Numbered from the stretch's first letter, positions 54,762-63,086 are shown. The stretch: 64,000 nucleotides of DNA from an uncultured Paracoccaceae bacterium (GCA_947493255.1 CANLQK010000003.1:62001-126000); one strand, 5' to 3'. Numbers and translations are program-made. Notes: generated by a model not told the origin, from the sequence alone.

Positions 54762-55859
54762 ATGGGATTTAAGATGGGTATCGTCGGTTTGCCGAATGTC
54801 GGTAAATCTACCTTGTTTAACGCGTTGACCCGCACCGCCGCTGCGCAGGCTGCGAATTTCCCGTTTTGCACGATCGAGCCGAACGTGGGTGAAGTGTCTG
54901 TGCCGGACGTGCGTTTGGACAAATTGGCCGAGATCGCCAGCTCCAAACAGAAGATCCCCGCACGCATGACTTTTGTGGATATTGCCGGCCTTGTGAAGGG
55001 CGCGAGCAAAGGCGAGGGGTTGGGCAACCAGTTCTTGGCCAACATCCGTGAGACTGACGCCATTGCACATGTGCTGCGCTGTTTTGAGGATGGAGACGTC
55101 ACGCACGTTGACGGCCGCGTGGACCCCGTAGCCGATGCCGAGACCATTGAGACAGAACTGATGCTGGCCGATCTGGAAAGCATCGAGAAGCGCCTTCAGA
55201 ATATCATCCGCAAAGTGCGCGGTGGTGATAAAGAGGCTGTCCAACAGCAACGCCTTTTGGAAACGGCGAAAGCCGCACTGGAAGATGGGAAGCCTGCCCG
55301 CGTCGTCGAAGTTGATGATGATGACGCTAAGGCGTGGAATATGCTGCAACTTTTGACGACGAAACCTGTTCTGTACGTTTGTAACGTTGGCGAATCCGAA
55401 GCGGCCGAGGGCAATAGCCATTCCAAGGCAGTCGCAGATATGGCCGCCGCACAGGGCAACAGCCATGTGATTATCTCTGCTCAGATCGAAGAAGAAATCA
55501 GCCAGCTGGAAGACGACGAAGCCGCCATGTTCCTTGAGGAGATGGGCCTGTCAGAAGCTGGTTTAGACCGGTTGATCAAGGCCGGTTATACGTTGTTGCA
55601 TCTGGAAACCTATTTCACCGTCGGCCCGAAAGAAGCCCGCGCGTGGACGATCCCAGAGGGCACGATGGCGCCACAAGCAGCTGGTGTGATCCACGGGGAT
55701 TTCGAAGCGAAATTCATCCGCGCTGAAACCATCGCCTATGATGACTATGTCACCTTGGGCGGGGAACAGCCGGCGAAAGAAGCAGGCAAAATGCGCGCGG
55801 AAGGCAAAGCCTATGTCGTCAAAGACGGCGACGTGATGCACTTCCTCCACGGGGGGTAA
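54762..55859 (+). CDS. ychF: Ribosome-binding ATPase YchF
   Basis: Universally conserved P-loop NTPase of the Obg group, 365 residues, which prefers ATP. Walker [16 protein letters not shown]3 [14 protein letters not shown] and a TGS domain at the C-terminus are complete. G4 is NVGE-type, as in YchF. It is near pth and rplY, a common grouping. A repeat array lies about 95 bp after its stop. Confidence 0.95.
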   Translation: MGFKMGIVGLPNVGKSTLFNALTRTAAAQAANFPFCTIEPNVGEVSVPDVRLDKLAEIASSKQKIPARMTFVDIAGLVKGASKGEGLGNQFLANIRETDAIAHVLRCFEDGDVTHVDGRVDPVADAETIETELMLADLESIEKRLQNIIRKVRGGDKEAVQQQRLLETAKAALEDGKPARVVEVDDDDAKAWNMLQLLTTKPVLYVCNVGESEAAEGNSHSKAVADMAAAQGNSHVIISAQIEEEISQLEDDEAAMFLEEMGLSEAGLDRLIKAGYTLLHLETYFTVGPKEARAWTIPEGTMAPQAAGVIHGDFEAKFIRAETIAYDDYVTLGGEQPAKEAGKMRAEGKAYVVKDGDVMHFLHGG

Positions 55860-55954
55860 GCCCGAAAGGTTAACGCGAAAACTGTCGCGTCACCTAAACC
55901 GAGAGGAAAACCCCGAATCGAAGGGTTAAGGCCTGAAAAACAAGGCTAAACCGC

Positions 55955-56009
55955 GGTGTTGCTCGGGTATGGGCCCAGTATGGGTCTGGTATTGCTTTGA
56001 TACGGGTTT
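55955..56009. repeat. Second five-unit array of the 11-bp repeat
   Basis: Units GGTGTTGCTCG, GGTATGGGCCC, AGTATGGGTCT, GGTATTGCTTT, GATACGGGTTT, same period and consensus as the array at 4814-4868. The best-matching blocks agree at most positions across 32 bp. It lies downstream of ychF. Confidence 0.7.
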
Positions 56010-56094
56010 TGCGTGGTTAATGCACCGAACGCTGGGCCGCGTTAAGGTTTACACAAACGGCCGATCGCTACGACACTGTTTGATATGTAACTGG

Positions 56095-56131
56095 AAAAAA
56101 ATAGACGACGGGAATTGGGGCCCGTCGTCTA
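56095..56131 (-). terminator. Strong orphan terminator on the minus strand
   Basis: Perfect 11-bp arms TAGACGACGGG / CCCGTCGTCTA, 8-nt loop, then T7 on the minus strand. The plus side has no T-tract. No recognised gene lies to its right on this strand before the LysR gene, so an unannotated transcript ends here. Confidence 0.85.
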
Positions 56132-56283
56132 AGTACGCGCGGGTCACGCGTAACTGGCAAGGCTTTGGGTAGATGAGTGAGTGGTGCCTGCGCCAGAATT
56201 CTTTGAGGTGTTTCTTAGGTGTGGTTGCGCGACAAACCTGCGTAGGGCGGAGACCGGCCATATTCTGCAGGTGAGTTTAAACG

Positions 56284-56448
56284 CTATTCCAAGTTAAGCG
56301 CCCGGAACGCGGCGGGTATGATCACAATCATGGCGACCAGCAGCAAATGTGAAAACACCAGATTAGGGGTGTGATCAGCGGAGGCGCAGGTCCATTGTGT
56401 TTCGTTGATTGCCGCGAAAAACGTGAGGCTTGTTCTCGCATGGCGCAT
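56284..56448 (-). CDS. Possible 54-residue small protein
   Basis: Open frame from ATG 56448 to TAG 56284. The C-terminal part (LVFSHLLLVAMIVIIPAAF) would make one membrane helix. It starts 2 bp after the stop of the preceding short frame. There is no ribosome-binding site and no known relative, so it may be chance. Confidence 0.18.
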   Translation of the reverse strand: MRHARTSLTFFAAINETQWTCASADHTPNLVFSHLLLVAMIVIIPAAFRALNLE

Positions 56449-56450
56449 CG

Positions 56451-56624
56451 TCAACGTGCTATTTTGTGATGTTTCAGAATGCCGCCTGGCTTGCTAATTT
56501 CTCCCATCTTTTCCATCCAGCTATCACGGTAGCGTGAAGCGTGCCGGTTGCACATGGCGTAAAGTGCAAGGCCGTGTTTGCAAAAACGTGCGTCGGAATT
56601 CCTTGTGTAAGAGACTGGTAGCAT
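56451..56624 (-). CDS. Possible 57-residue small basic protein
   Basis: Open frame from ATG 56624 to TGA 56451. The product would be basic and His-rich (CKHGLALYAMCNRHASRYRD near the middle). No clear ribosome-binding site. It is listed because it is upstream of the orphan terminator and adjoins another short frame. Confidence 0.2.
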   Translation of the reverse strand: MLPVSYTRNSDARFCKHGLALYAMCNRHASRYRDSWMEKMGEISKPGGILKHHKIAR

Positions 56625-56815
56625 TACCATAATTGTTAGGAAGTAGGCCGAAACCGTGGATGGGCGGCGTTTTTATATCCTTTAGTATAGGTCCGTATTC
56701 CTTTGGGCCTACCGCTATCCTTTTGGCAAGTTGAACCAGTGCTGTTGATTTCGATATTCGGAAACTGAGTGACTTGCGCGTGTCGTTGGGTGCGCAGGCT
56801 AGAGTGGATTTGGGT

Positions 56816-57640
56816 ATGATTAAAGATTGGAACGATCTGCGGTATCTGCTTGCCTTGCAAGAGGGGGGAACGATGACGCGGGCGGCAGAATTGTTGCAAA
56901 CGAGTGCATCAACAGTGTCCCGCCATATTCAGCACCTTTCAGAGAATTGTGGTGACATGTTGGTGCAACCAACCAAAGGTGAGGTCTGGGCGTTTACGCC
57001 TCTTGCCCTAAAGTTGACGGCGGTTGCGCGGGGGTTTGATGAAGACCTATTTCTACTGAGTGAACCCCAAAGCGAACAGAGCCTGAATATTTCGATCACG
57101 TCTTTGGACTTTGTCCTTACCTATTTTCTTGCGCCAGAACTCAAAAGTGCGCGGCTTGCGATGCCGCATTTGAACCTTTCCTTATTGAGCTCAGATAAGC
57201 GCCTAAGCTTGGCATTCGGGGAGGCGGATGTTGCGTTGCGGTTTGGTCGCCCAGATGAAGGGCAGCTGGTTTCCAAACGCGTTGCATCAGTGCCTTTTAG
57301 AATTTGGCGTCACAAGCAAAACACGTCTTCGGATTGGGTCGGGATGATTGAGGCCTTTGATTGGACGCCAGATATGCAGCTTGCCTACCAAGTTTTTGGA
57401 AAGCCGCCGATTTTCCGAGCATCTTCATATGCAGCGGCAAAAAAGGCTGCTGTCTCTATCGGGGTGAACACGGTTGGCCCAGATGCAGTCTTGGCGGAGT
57501 GTTCGAAGTTTGAGAAAGACGACACGATTGACCCTGTGGACCGGGAACTTTGGCGGGTTATCCATGAAAGTCGGCGGTTGGATAAGAACTTGCAGCAGTT
57601 TAACGCGTGGCTCGACGAATTGTTTGTCGCAAAGAAATAG
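56816..57640 (+). CDS. LysR family transcriptional regulator
   Basis: A 274-residue LysR-type regulator. N-terminal HTH (about 15-40: GGTMTRAAELLQTSASTVSRH) and a shortened substrate-binding domain (about 85-270). The start is ATG 56816, which removes a 14-residue extension without family match. The domain is about 20 residues shorter than usual. No target gene is evident next to it. Confidence 0.85.
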   Translation: MIKDWNDLRYLLALQEGGTMTRAAELLQTSASTVSRHIQHLSENCGDMLVQPTKGEVWAFTPLALKLTAVARGFDEDLFLLSEPQSEQSLNISITSLDFVLTYFLAPELKSARLAMPHLNLSLLSSDKRLSLAFGEADVALRFGRPDEGQLVSKRVASVPFRIWRHKQNTSSDWVGMIEAFDWTPDMQLAYQVFGKPPIFRASSYAAAKKAAVSIGVNTVGPDAVLAECSKFEKDDTIDPVDRELWRVIHESRRLDKNLQQFNAWLDELFVAKK

Positions 57641-57725
57641 GACTTCCGCTTTTGAAGCCGAGCTTTTTCGTTTGAAAGACAATTACGGCTTGCCCCCAGA
57701 TTTGTGCTTGGATAGACGGGTCAGC

Positions 57726-57815
57726 GGAGACGTGGCCGAGTGGTCGAAGGCGCTCCCCTGCTAAGGGAGTAGGCCCGGAAGGGTCTCGAGGGTTCGAATC
57801 CCTTCGTCTCCGCCA
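57726..57815 (+). tRNA. tRNA-Ser (anticodon GCU)
   Basis: Acceptor GGAGACG pairs with CGTCTCC. D-arm GTGGCCGAGTGGTCGAAGGC, anticodon arm CTCCC-CTGCTAA-GGGAG with anticodon GCT, a long variable arm (about 20 nt) as in class II tRNAs, T-arm GAGGG-TTCGAAT-CCCTT, discriminator G and encoded CCA. It decodes AGC/AGU. Its 3' end is the insertion point of the island. Confidence 0.96.
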
Positions 57816-57840
57816 CCATATCATTATCACTAGTTTGATT

Positions 57841-57873
57841 GGGTCGCCTTGGGCGGCCCTTTTGCTTTGTTTT
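57841..57873 (+). terminator. tRNA-Ser terminator
   Basis: GGGTCGCC / GGCGGCCC arms (one G-U pair) with a 3-nt loop, followed by TTTTGCTTTGTTTTG. Confidence 0.8.
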
Positions 57874-57965
57874 GTTAGGTTTTAACCGCTTTCTTGATTG
57901 CCTTGAGTTTTCTTCGGTTACATCTATGTTCATTCCTTGAGTGGTATGGAGTGTGGTATTTTCTA

Positions 57966-59153
57966 ATGGCCCTATCAGGCAAACTGACAAAGAAGCTTGT
58001 CGAGAACCTTGGCGCTGGGCGGCATGGCGACGGCAATGGTTTGTATCTGGTGGTCGATCCGTCCGGTGCGCGGCGTTGGATAGTGCGGGTGGTCGTTAAA
58101 GGGGCCAAGAATAAGAAGGGCGCACCTCTTCGGACTGACTTTGGCTTAGGCGGCGCTGATATCGTTACAATCAACCAAGCGAGGGAACGTGCGCTAGAAT
58201 ACCGCCGGATGGCCAAGCAGGGATTGAACCCACGCTTCAATGCCCAGCGCGAGATTCCGACCTTCGAAGAATTTGCCCAACAGGTCCACATTGAACGGAT
58301 GCCTACGTGGAAGAATGCTAAGCACGGGCAACAATGGATTAACACCTTGCGCGACTATGCCTTTCCCAAAATCGGGCGGATGCCTCTGGATAGTATCGAC
58401 CAACCCGAAGTGATGATGTGCCTATCGCCTATTTGGACGGTAAAGCACGAAACAGCGCGGCGGTTGGCGCAGCGGATCAAGATCGTACTGGATGTGGCGA
58501 AGTCCAAAGGTTTCCGTTCTGGCGAGAATCCTGTGACGGGAATCAAGGACGCGGGCGCATTGCCCAAGGTTAAGGCCAAACCAAAACATCATAAGGCAAT
58601 GCGTTGGCAGGACGTGCCAGCCTTCTATGCTGATTTGAAATCGCGCAATGCGATGGCGGCAAACGCCTTGCGGTTTACCTGTTTGACCGGATCAAGAACC
58701 AATGAGGCACTTGGAATGCGGTGGGACGAAATCGACTTCGATGCGCGGTTGTGGGTCTGCCCAGATGAGCGGATGAAAACGGGTGAGGAACATCGCGTCC
58801 CGCTTACGGATGAAATGTTTGCAATCATTGAACCATTGCAGGCTTTAAAGTCTGAATACGTGTTTGAGGGCCAGAAACGGCACAAGCCACTTTCAAACAT
58901 GGCCATGTTGATGTTGTTGCGCCGAATGAATGTTGAGGGCGTCACGGTTCACGGCTTCCGTTCTACGTTCCGTGATTGGGCATCGGAAGTCGCCGGCGCC
59001 CCGCGTGAAATTGCCGAATTGAGCCTGTCGCATAGAGTTGGGTCTGAAGTGGAAAGGGCCTATGCGCGGTCTGATTTGCTGGACAAACGACGGGTATTGA
59101 TGGAGCGATGGTCGGCGTTCGTTAGTCCAAAAGCCTCGTTGGAAACATTGTGA
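57966..59153 (+). CDS. Tyrosine recombinase/integrase, P4 type
   Basis: A 395-residue site-specific recombinase with an N-terminal arm-binding DUF4102-like domain (1-85), a core-binding domain (95-190) and a catalytic domain. Catalytic residues are Arg 244 (TGSRTNE), His 329-X2-Arg 332 (HGFRSTFRDWAS), His 356 (LSHRVG) and Tyr 366 (ERAYARSDL). Start at ATG 57966 (MALSGKLT) matches the P4-integrase N-terminus. It is oriented away from the tRNA-Ser gene, as usual for this class. IHF, encoded at 46193, is often its cofactor. Confidence 0.94.
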   Translation: MALSGKLTKKLVENLGAGRHGDGNGLYLVVDPSGARRWIVRVVVKGAKNKKGAPLRTDFGLGGADIVTINQARERALEYRRMAKQGLNPRFNAQREIPTFEEFAQQVHIERMPTWKNAKHGQQWINTLRDYAFPKIGRMPLDSIDQPEVMMCLSPIWTVKHETARRLAQRIKIVLDVAKSKGFRSGENPVTGIKDAGALPKVKAKPKHHKAMRWQDVPAFYADLKSRNAMAANALRFTCLTGSRTNEALGMRWDEIDFDARLWVCPDERMKTGEEHRVPLTDEMFAIIEPLQALKSEYVFEGQKRHKPLSNMAMLMLLRRMNVEGVTVHGFRSTFRDWASEVAGAPREIAELSLSHRVGSEVERAYARSDLLDKRRVLMERWSAFVSPKASLETL

Positions 59154-60061
59154 TGGCAAAAGGAACTAAGCCTTCAGTTGAGCGCTCTACTGGCCCTTAC
59201 CATTTGTTTGGAGACAATATTCATCATTATACCCGCAAGAGTGGCATCACATCTTTGGAAATCATGCCATTTGCTTCTTCTGAAGCGGGGCCGCCGGATG
59301 ATTTCGAGTTTACCGCACTGCTCGAAAGCGATCTTTCTAGCGTCGTTTTCAGTTGCTTATTGACGTTGTGTCGACTGGGCTTTTTCAAATCTGCTGAGTC
59401 TCGAATTGGTTACGACGACGACGGCACCCCATTTGTTAAACCAAAGGATTGGCTGCATTTTGAAGCACGGGCATTGGACGGCTCCGTGCTCTTCGAGCCC
59501 ATTCGAGACACTGAGTGTGATGATAAGGGGAACGTTATCGACCCACTCTGGGAATCGCCTTCAAAAGTTCCTTTGATCGCAGTTGCAGCAAAACTGATCT
59601 GGGCCGATGAATGCGCCCGTGGCGAGATTTTCTCAGTACCTTGGTACTGTGCAAAAATTTTGGAGCTTTGGTTCTGGCCCTCCGACTCAATTGTTGATCG
59701 TGCGGTGTTGATTGGTCAGCTCTATGCTGAGCTAGGTATCAAGTTTGCCCATGAAGAGGATACCATTAGAGGGCAGAAGTTCCGAGGCGGTGCGAAACAA
59801 GCGAGAAGTGCAACCGAACAATCAAAACGAGATCGTAAGACTCGGTTTAGGCTGGTTGAGGAGCAATTTCAGCTACTGTCTGAGGCCGAACTGGCCACGT
59901 TCCGTGTCAAAGGCACTCGCCGTATCAAAGCGAAGCCCTTCGCTCGATTTATTGAAAGCCGAATCTGCTTTGAAGCGGCAAAGGTTCGCCCAGTGAAATT
60001 GGAAGCGATTACCGAGATTTTGAAGGAAATTCTTCAAAAAAGTCAGAAACCATCGCGCTGA
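59153..60061 (+). CDS. Hypothetical island protein
   Basis: A 302-residue protein that I do not recognise. The ATG overlaps the integrase stop (TGATG), so they are cotranslated. It looks mostly soluble: a mixed N-terminal domain (1-120) with EARALDGSVLF, a Trp/Tyr-rich helix (AKLIWADECARGEIFSVPWY), then a basic linker (about 205-235, ARSATEQSKRDRKTRFR) and a helical C-terminus that includes ARFIESRICFEAAK. The basic part could contact DNA. Function unknown. Confidence 0.75.
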   Translation: MAKGTKPSVERSTGPYHLFGDNIHHYTRKSGITSLEIMPFASSEAGPPDDFEFTALLESDLSSVVFSCLLTLCRLGFFKSAESRIGYDDDGTPFVKPKDWLHFEARALDGSVLFEPIRDTECDDKGNVIDPLWESPSKVPLIAVAAKLIWADECARGEIFSVPWYCAKILELWFWPSDSIVDRAVLIGQLYAELGIKFAHEEDTIRGQKFRGGAKQARSATEQSKRDRKTRFRLVEEQFQLLSEAELATFRVKGTRRIKAKPFARFIESRICFEAAKVRPVKLEAITEILKEILQKSQKPSR

Positions 60062-60072
60062 TATAGTCGCGC

Positions 60073-60115
60073 GAACACGACAGCTGTGTTCAGTTTAGAT
60101 CACCAAGTTAAACTG
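60073..60115 (+). promoter_or_regulatory. Inverted repeats in the leader of the excisionase-like gene
   Basis: GAACAC / GTGTTC (60073-60078, 60086-60091) and CAGTTTA / TAAACTG (60091-60097, 60109-60115), just before GAGGAGA and the ATG at 60129. They are candidates for binding sites of the HTH protein or for leader structure. Confidence 0.45.
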
Positions 60116-60128
60116 AGGAGATACAGCA

Positions 60129-60326
60129 ATGACTGATCTGTTTGAAGATAATCGGAACTATGTCCTAGGCGACGAGGAACTGAACCTTATCGGGGACCGC
60201 GATAAGTTGGCGCAGTGGCGACACAAGAGCATGGGGCCTGCGTTCTACCGCTTAGGTCGCAAGATCATTTATCGAGGTTTGGACTTGAACAGCTGGGCCA
60301 ACGCCCAACGCGTCGAGCCCCAATAA
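60129..60326 (+). CDS. Excisionase/AlpA-like HTH protein
   Basis: A 65-residue DNA-binding protein. DKLAQWRHKSMGPAFYRLGR followed by KIIYRGLDLNSWA fits the winged helix of AlpA/Xis-type proteins, in which a GPxxxxxGxxxxY wing precedes LxxW. Such proteins direct excision by their island's integrase or activate its gene. GAGGAGA lies 7-13 nt before the ATG. A terminator closes the gene. Confidence 0.75.
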   Translation: MTDLFEDNRNYVLGDEELNLIGDRDKLAQWRHKSMGPAFYRLGRKIIYRGLDLNSWANAQRVEPQ

Positions 60327-60372
60327 CGCGCGCCTGATTTACGAGACTTTTAGGAGTTTTGCGGAGCACTAT

Positions 60373-60396
60373 AAAAGGGATTGCAGGCCCTTTTGG
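60373..60396 (+). terminator. Terminator after the excisionase-like gene
   Basis: AAAAGGG / CCCTTTT arms, 8-nt loop. Confidence 0.6.
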
Positions 60397-60491
60397 GACG
60401 CCTGATCAGCGGTTTAACATCCTTTTACAGCGGCATTCTAAACCCTCCGCCCTTTCAAGGTGCGGACCATTACTGATGAGAACTTGAAACT

Positions 60492-61199
60492 ATGCAAAAC
60501 TTACGGAAGTTCGAGGATGGCAAATTTACAGACTCTCAAGAGCAACACGGACGCGGGCGCGGCGTTCCTACCTCGGTAGCAACAGAGCCGAGATTTACAA
60601 CAAGCCTTCCGAAAGGAACCGCGCATCGGTTCGTGGAGTTTGCCGACGTGGCCGCCAGGAACGATCTGCCTCTCAATACGCTACTTACTTTGAGGTGGCA
60701 TGCGCTTAGAGCGGAAGGCGCTGATTATCCGTATATGTCCCTGCCGCCACGGGACCGGATAGCGAAAACGGTAGAGTTGTTTCGGAAGTTTACCACCAAC
60801 CGTGGCGGTAAGTTTCCTTGGATTTGGGTTCAGGAAAACCCGCGTAATGCTCACGGCGGATTGCATTGGCACATGGCATTTCACTCGAAAGCCGAATGGC
60901 GAGATGAACTAGCAACCTATGTTGAACGCCATTTTGGGTTAGCCCGACTGCCGATGTTCCTAGCAATCGAGCCAACGGAGGGTGAGATAGCTCGCTCAGA
61001 GGCACGAGCTTGGCATTTGGCAGTCGATACTAGGCCTGCGCTGAACGGGCTCAACTTGGCACTTTATTTGGGCAAAGGGGACGCAGGCATTGAGGTGCTA
61101 CCTACAGCTATTAGAGCTGCGCGTGGTTTTACTCAACAGGGCCAGGTCTGTGGCAAGCACAAGGATCGGCATGCGATATCGAGAATGACGCTGGATTAG
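60492..61199 (+). CDS. HUH replication-initiator-like protein
   Basis: A 235-residue protein with a pattern of rolling-circle Rep endonucleases: LNTLLTLRWHAL (61-72) as motif 1, HGGLHWHMAFH (121-131) as the metal-binding HUH motif with His 125 and His 127, and ALYLGKG (190-196) with Tyr 192 where the nucleophile is expected. Elements of this kind can nick and unwind their own origin for transfer or plasmid-like replication. No origin nick site was identified. It is a single-gene unit with 166 bp before it. Confidence 0.65.
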   Translation: MQNLRKFEDGKFTDSQEQHGRGRGVPTSVATEPRFTTSLPKGTAHRFVEFADVAARNDLPLNTLLTLRWHALRAEGADYPYMSLPPRDRIAKTVELFRKFTTNRGGKFPWIWVQENPRNAHGGLHWHMAFHSKAEWRDELATYVERHFGLARLPMFLAIEPTEGEIARSEARAWHLAVDTRPALNGLNLALYLGKGDAGIEVLPTAIRAARGFTQQGQVCGKHKDRHAISRMTLD

Positions 61200-61511
61200 A
61201 CTTGTAGTACTTGCCCATCGAAATAGGCCATTATTTGACAACTCTGGCTCAAGTAGATTGCTTGGTAAATTTGCGGGCGTGTGCTGGAGGAGCTGTGCGA
61301 CTACGAAGCAGTGACGATTCTAGTGCTGTTAGTGCGCAACTTGGCATCGTCATTAAGTAGTTTGCCACGAATAAAACCCTTAAAAGCTTGGAAAAAGCAC
61401 CCGTATTGCCATCTTGTAAGGTACATTGTTATACCACTGTATCGACGTGGCCTGCTTGAAATAGCCTTGCAGGCTATTTTGCGTCGCGTTCGTTTGGAAG
61501 GGCCATGAGAC
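61200..61511 (+). other. 312-bp non-coding stretch upstream of the three-gene cassette
   Basis: No gene that I can support. Contains a terminator-like hairpin (61459-61480) only 32 bp before the next start codon. The area 61200-61440 may hold a promoter or a small RNA; no box is clear. Confidence 0.5.
61459..61480 (+). terminator. Terminator or attenuator before the three-gene cassette
   Basis: AAATAGCC / GGCTATTT arms (8 bp perfect), TTGCA loop, TTT at the end. Because GGAAGGG and the ATG follow so closely, a promoter hardly fits downstream, which suggests attenuation of cassette transcription. Confidence 0.6.
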
Positions 61512-62144
61512 ATGCAGGGCATTATGCCACCGTCACTGGATACGATTCTAGCTGCTGCTGCCAACTATGAAGCTGGCGTCATTAAAGAGATCGATAAGCA
61601 ACTCCAAAGATCGTCATCGACCGATCCTAGCGACAATGAGTTGGCGGTTCTTTCGAGTGCTACAGGTGTGGACGAGGACGAGCTGCGATATTTTCTGTCG
61701 TTCATAGCCTTTTTGTACTTACAGACCTCTGATCTCGCCGATGAAGAGGTATTGCCGACGCTAGTAGCGTTCTTAGAGGAAAACATCGACTCTGATGAAG
61801 TAGGGCCTCTTGCTGAGAAGCTGCACTCGTTGCTTTCCCATAGAGATGTTCAAGGAAACGCAACGAAAAGGGCGAGGCTACGCGACGGCCTGCTTCCCAA
61901 TATCACAGGCTTAGCGAACTTCGTTGATCTCAGAAGTGACTTCGAACGAGATGATAGTGGTGACCTGACCGGGCGTCTTGGGGAGTCAGTAACCATTGTG
62001 CAATTGGGTATTCGGACTAACTCTGCAAAACAAAACGAACGGGAGCTACTTCTACAGCTCGATGAAAAGTCGCTAGATAAATTGCAGGAAACTATTGATG
62101 AAATTAGAAAAAAATTGAGCATTTTGAGCAATGATGATGTTTGA
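61512..62144 (+). CDS. Helical protein with COMM-domain-like C-terminus (tentative); cassette gene 1
   Basis: A 210-residue acidic soluble protein. Residues 1-125 are helical, containing SSATGVDEDELRYFLSFIAF and further amphipathic helices. Residues about 132-208 read like a COMM domain: beta strands in NFVDLRSDFERD and ESVTIVQLGIRT, then ERELLLQLDEKSLDKLQETI running into a final helix. COMM domains mediate dimers in eukaryotic COMMD proteins. This is by-eye resemblance only. GGAAGGG lies before the ATG. It overlaps gene 2 by 14 bp. Confidence 0.75.
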   Translation: MQGIMPPSLDTILAAAANYEAGVIKEIDKQLQRSSSTDPSDNELAVLSSATGVDEDELRYFLSFIAFLYLQTSDLADEEVLPTLVAFLEENIDSDEVGPLAEKLHSLLSHRDVQGNATKRARLRDGLLPNITGLANFVDLRSDFERDDSGDLTGRLGESVTIVQLGIRTNSAKQNERELLLQLDEKSLDKLQETIDEIRKKLSILSNDDV

Positions 62145-63084
62145 TGCTAGTGGCTTTCATGCCTCTCCGTACGACGATGGTATCGATCAGGTAGAACCTT
62201 TCGCCATCAATGGGGTCCACGATAGTGAGTCGCCTTCCGATCGTTATGCATGGAAAATCACTGATGCCGCAGTAAGAAACATAGCAAGCCATGCGACCAG
62301 GCAGCGGGTGAAGCACTTGTTGCTTTCCAAAGTTGCTGACCAAGTTTCGGTAGGGGCGGCTAGTCCTCATGTTGTTGAGCTTAGTGAGTCTGCAAACGCA
62401 TGGGTGCGTTATGCAACGGTCAACGTTCGAAGTGATCGTGAGACGCGAATGATCATAGGTCGTCGCGGTTCACCAAAGACGCACTTCGCTCATGTAAAGG
62501 CGGCCCTCAATCAGCTTGGGGATGTCCCGTCGATTCCCGCAGATGATGTTTCGGCATTTGTTCTTGGCAACGTGCAAGTGCCTGAAAAAGTGGTTTTGTC
62601 GGTGAGTCCGGATGTCGACACGGATAGTGCCTTGCCGACCTCGGGATTTGTACCATCATCGGACCTGGTTGCGGCTTGGGTCGATGGCTTGAATGCTGTC
62701 AGGAGAGAGGCAGGGCAAGCCGAAATTTCCGCCAGTGAGGCCGAGTCCAATGCTCAGTTCTCGACCGAATTAGCGAAACAACTTCGTAAAGTAATTTCAA
62801 ACTTTGCGAAGCGAAAATCTTATGAGGGTGGTCGGTATCGGATCACTTTCGCCCATAAACTGCTCCCTAGTGTCGAGGGATTGATTGAAGATCATTTGAT
62901 GATGCCGCCAAGGAACGCTGTCGCATTTCTCGATCTGTTTAGGGAAGAGTTATACGCCCAATCTGCGGATGGCGCAGTTTTCATGGGGCGTTGGGGACAA
63001 CTTGTCATCGATAGTGCGGAAGAGCTTGTTTTGATATTGAACAAGCGTCGTTCGAGAAAACTAATGAAAGTGCTAAAGGGTTAA
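62131..63084 (+). CDS. Unknown 317-residue protein; cassette gene 2
   Basis: I do not recognise this protein. The N-terminal half has beta-type segments (WVRYATVNVRSDRETRMIIG), a middle part is low-complexity and Ser/Asp-rich (about 165-190), and the C-terminal half is helical (about 200-317), with YRITFAHKLLPSVEGLIEDH and a basic end (NKRRSRKLMKVLKG). No signal peptide or membrane span. Three ATGs open the frame within the 14-bp overlap with gene 1. It ends 2 bp before gene 3, so all three are one operon. Confidence 0.75.
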   Translation: MMMFDASGFHASPYDDGIDQVEPFAINGVHDSESPSDRYAWKITDAAVRNIASHATRQRVKHLLLSKVADQVSVGAASPHVVELSESANAWVRYATVNVRSDRETRMIIGRRGSPKTHFAHVKAALNQLGDVPSIPADDVSAFVLGNVQVPEKVVLSVSPDVDTDSALPTSGFVPSSDLVAAWVDGLNAVRREAGQAEISASEAESNAQFSTELAKQLRKVISNFAKRKSYEGGRYRITFAHKLLPSVEGLIEDHLMMPPRNAVAFLDLFREELYAQSADGAVFMGRWGQLVIDSAEELVLILNKRRSRKLMKVLKG

Positions 63085-63086
63085 CC

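Larger units (their letters stand above)
55860..56815. other. 956-bp region without a recognised gene
   Basis: It holds an 11-bp repeat array (55955-56009), a strong minus-strand terminator (56095-56131) and two adjoining short minus-strand frames of 57 and 54 codons (56451-56624 and 56284-56448). A purine-rich AAAGGATATAAAA element lies near 56672-56684 on the minus strand. The rest shows nothing recognisable. The terminator implies that something is transcribed leftwards from within this region. Confidence 0.6.

Noticed and set aside
56049-56261. 70-codon minus-strand frame near the orphan terminator
   Set aside because: It runs through the terminator stem and T-tract, so the message would end before its stop codon.
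56130-56640. tmRNA, 6S RNA or RNase P RNA on the minus strand before the orphan terminator
   Set aside because: No tag-coding sequence typical of alphaproteobacterial tmRNA and none of the conserved RNase P segments could be found by eye; a covariance search would be needed to settle it.
57944-57963. GGTATGG and GGTATT upstream of the integrase as a third repeat array
   Set aside because: Only two partial units, 12 bp apart instead of 11, with no match outside GGTAT.
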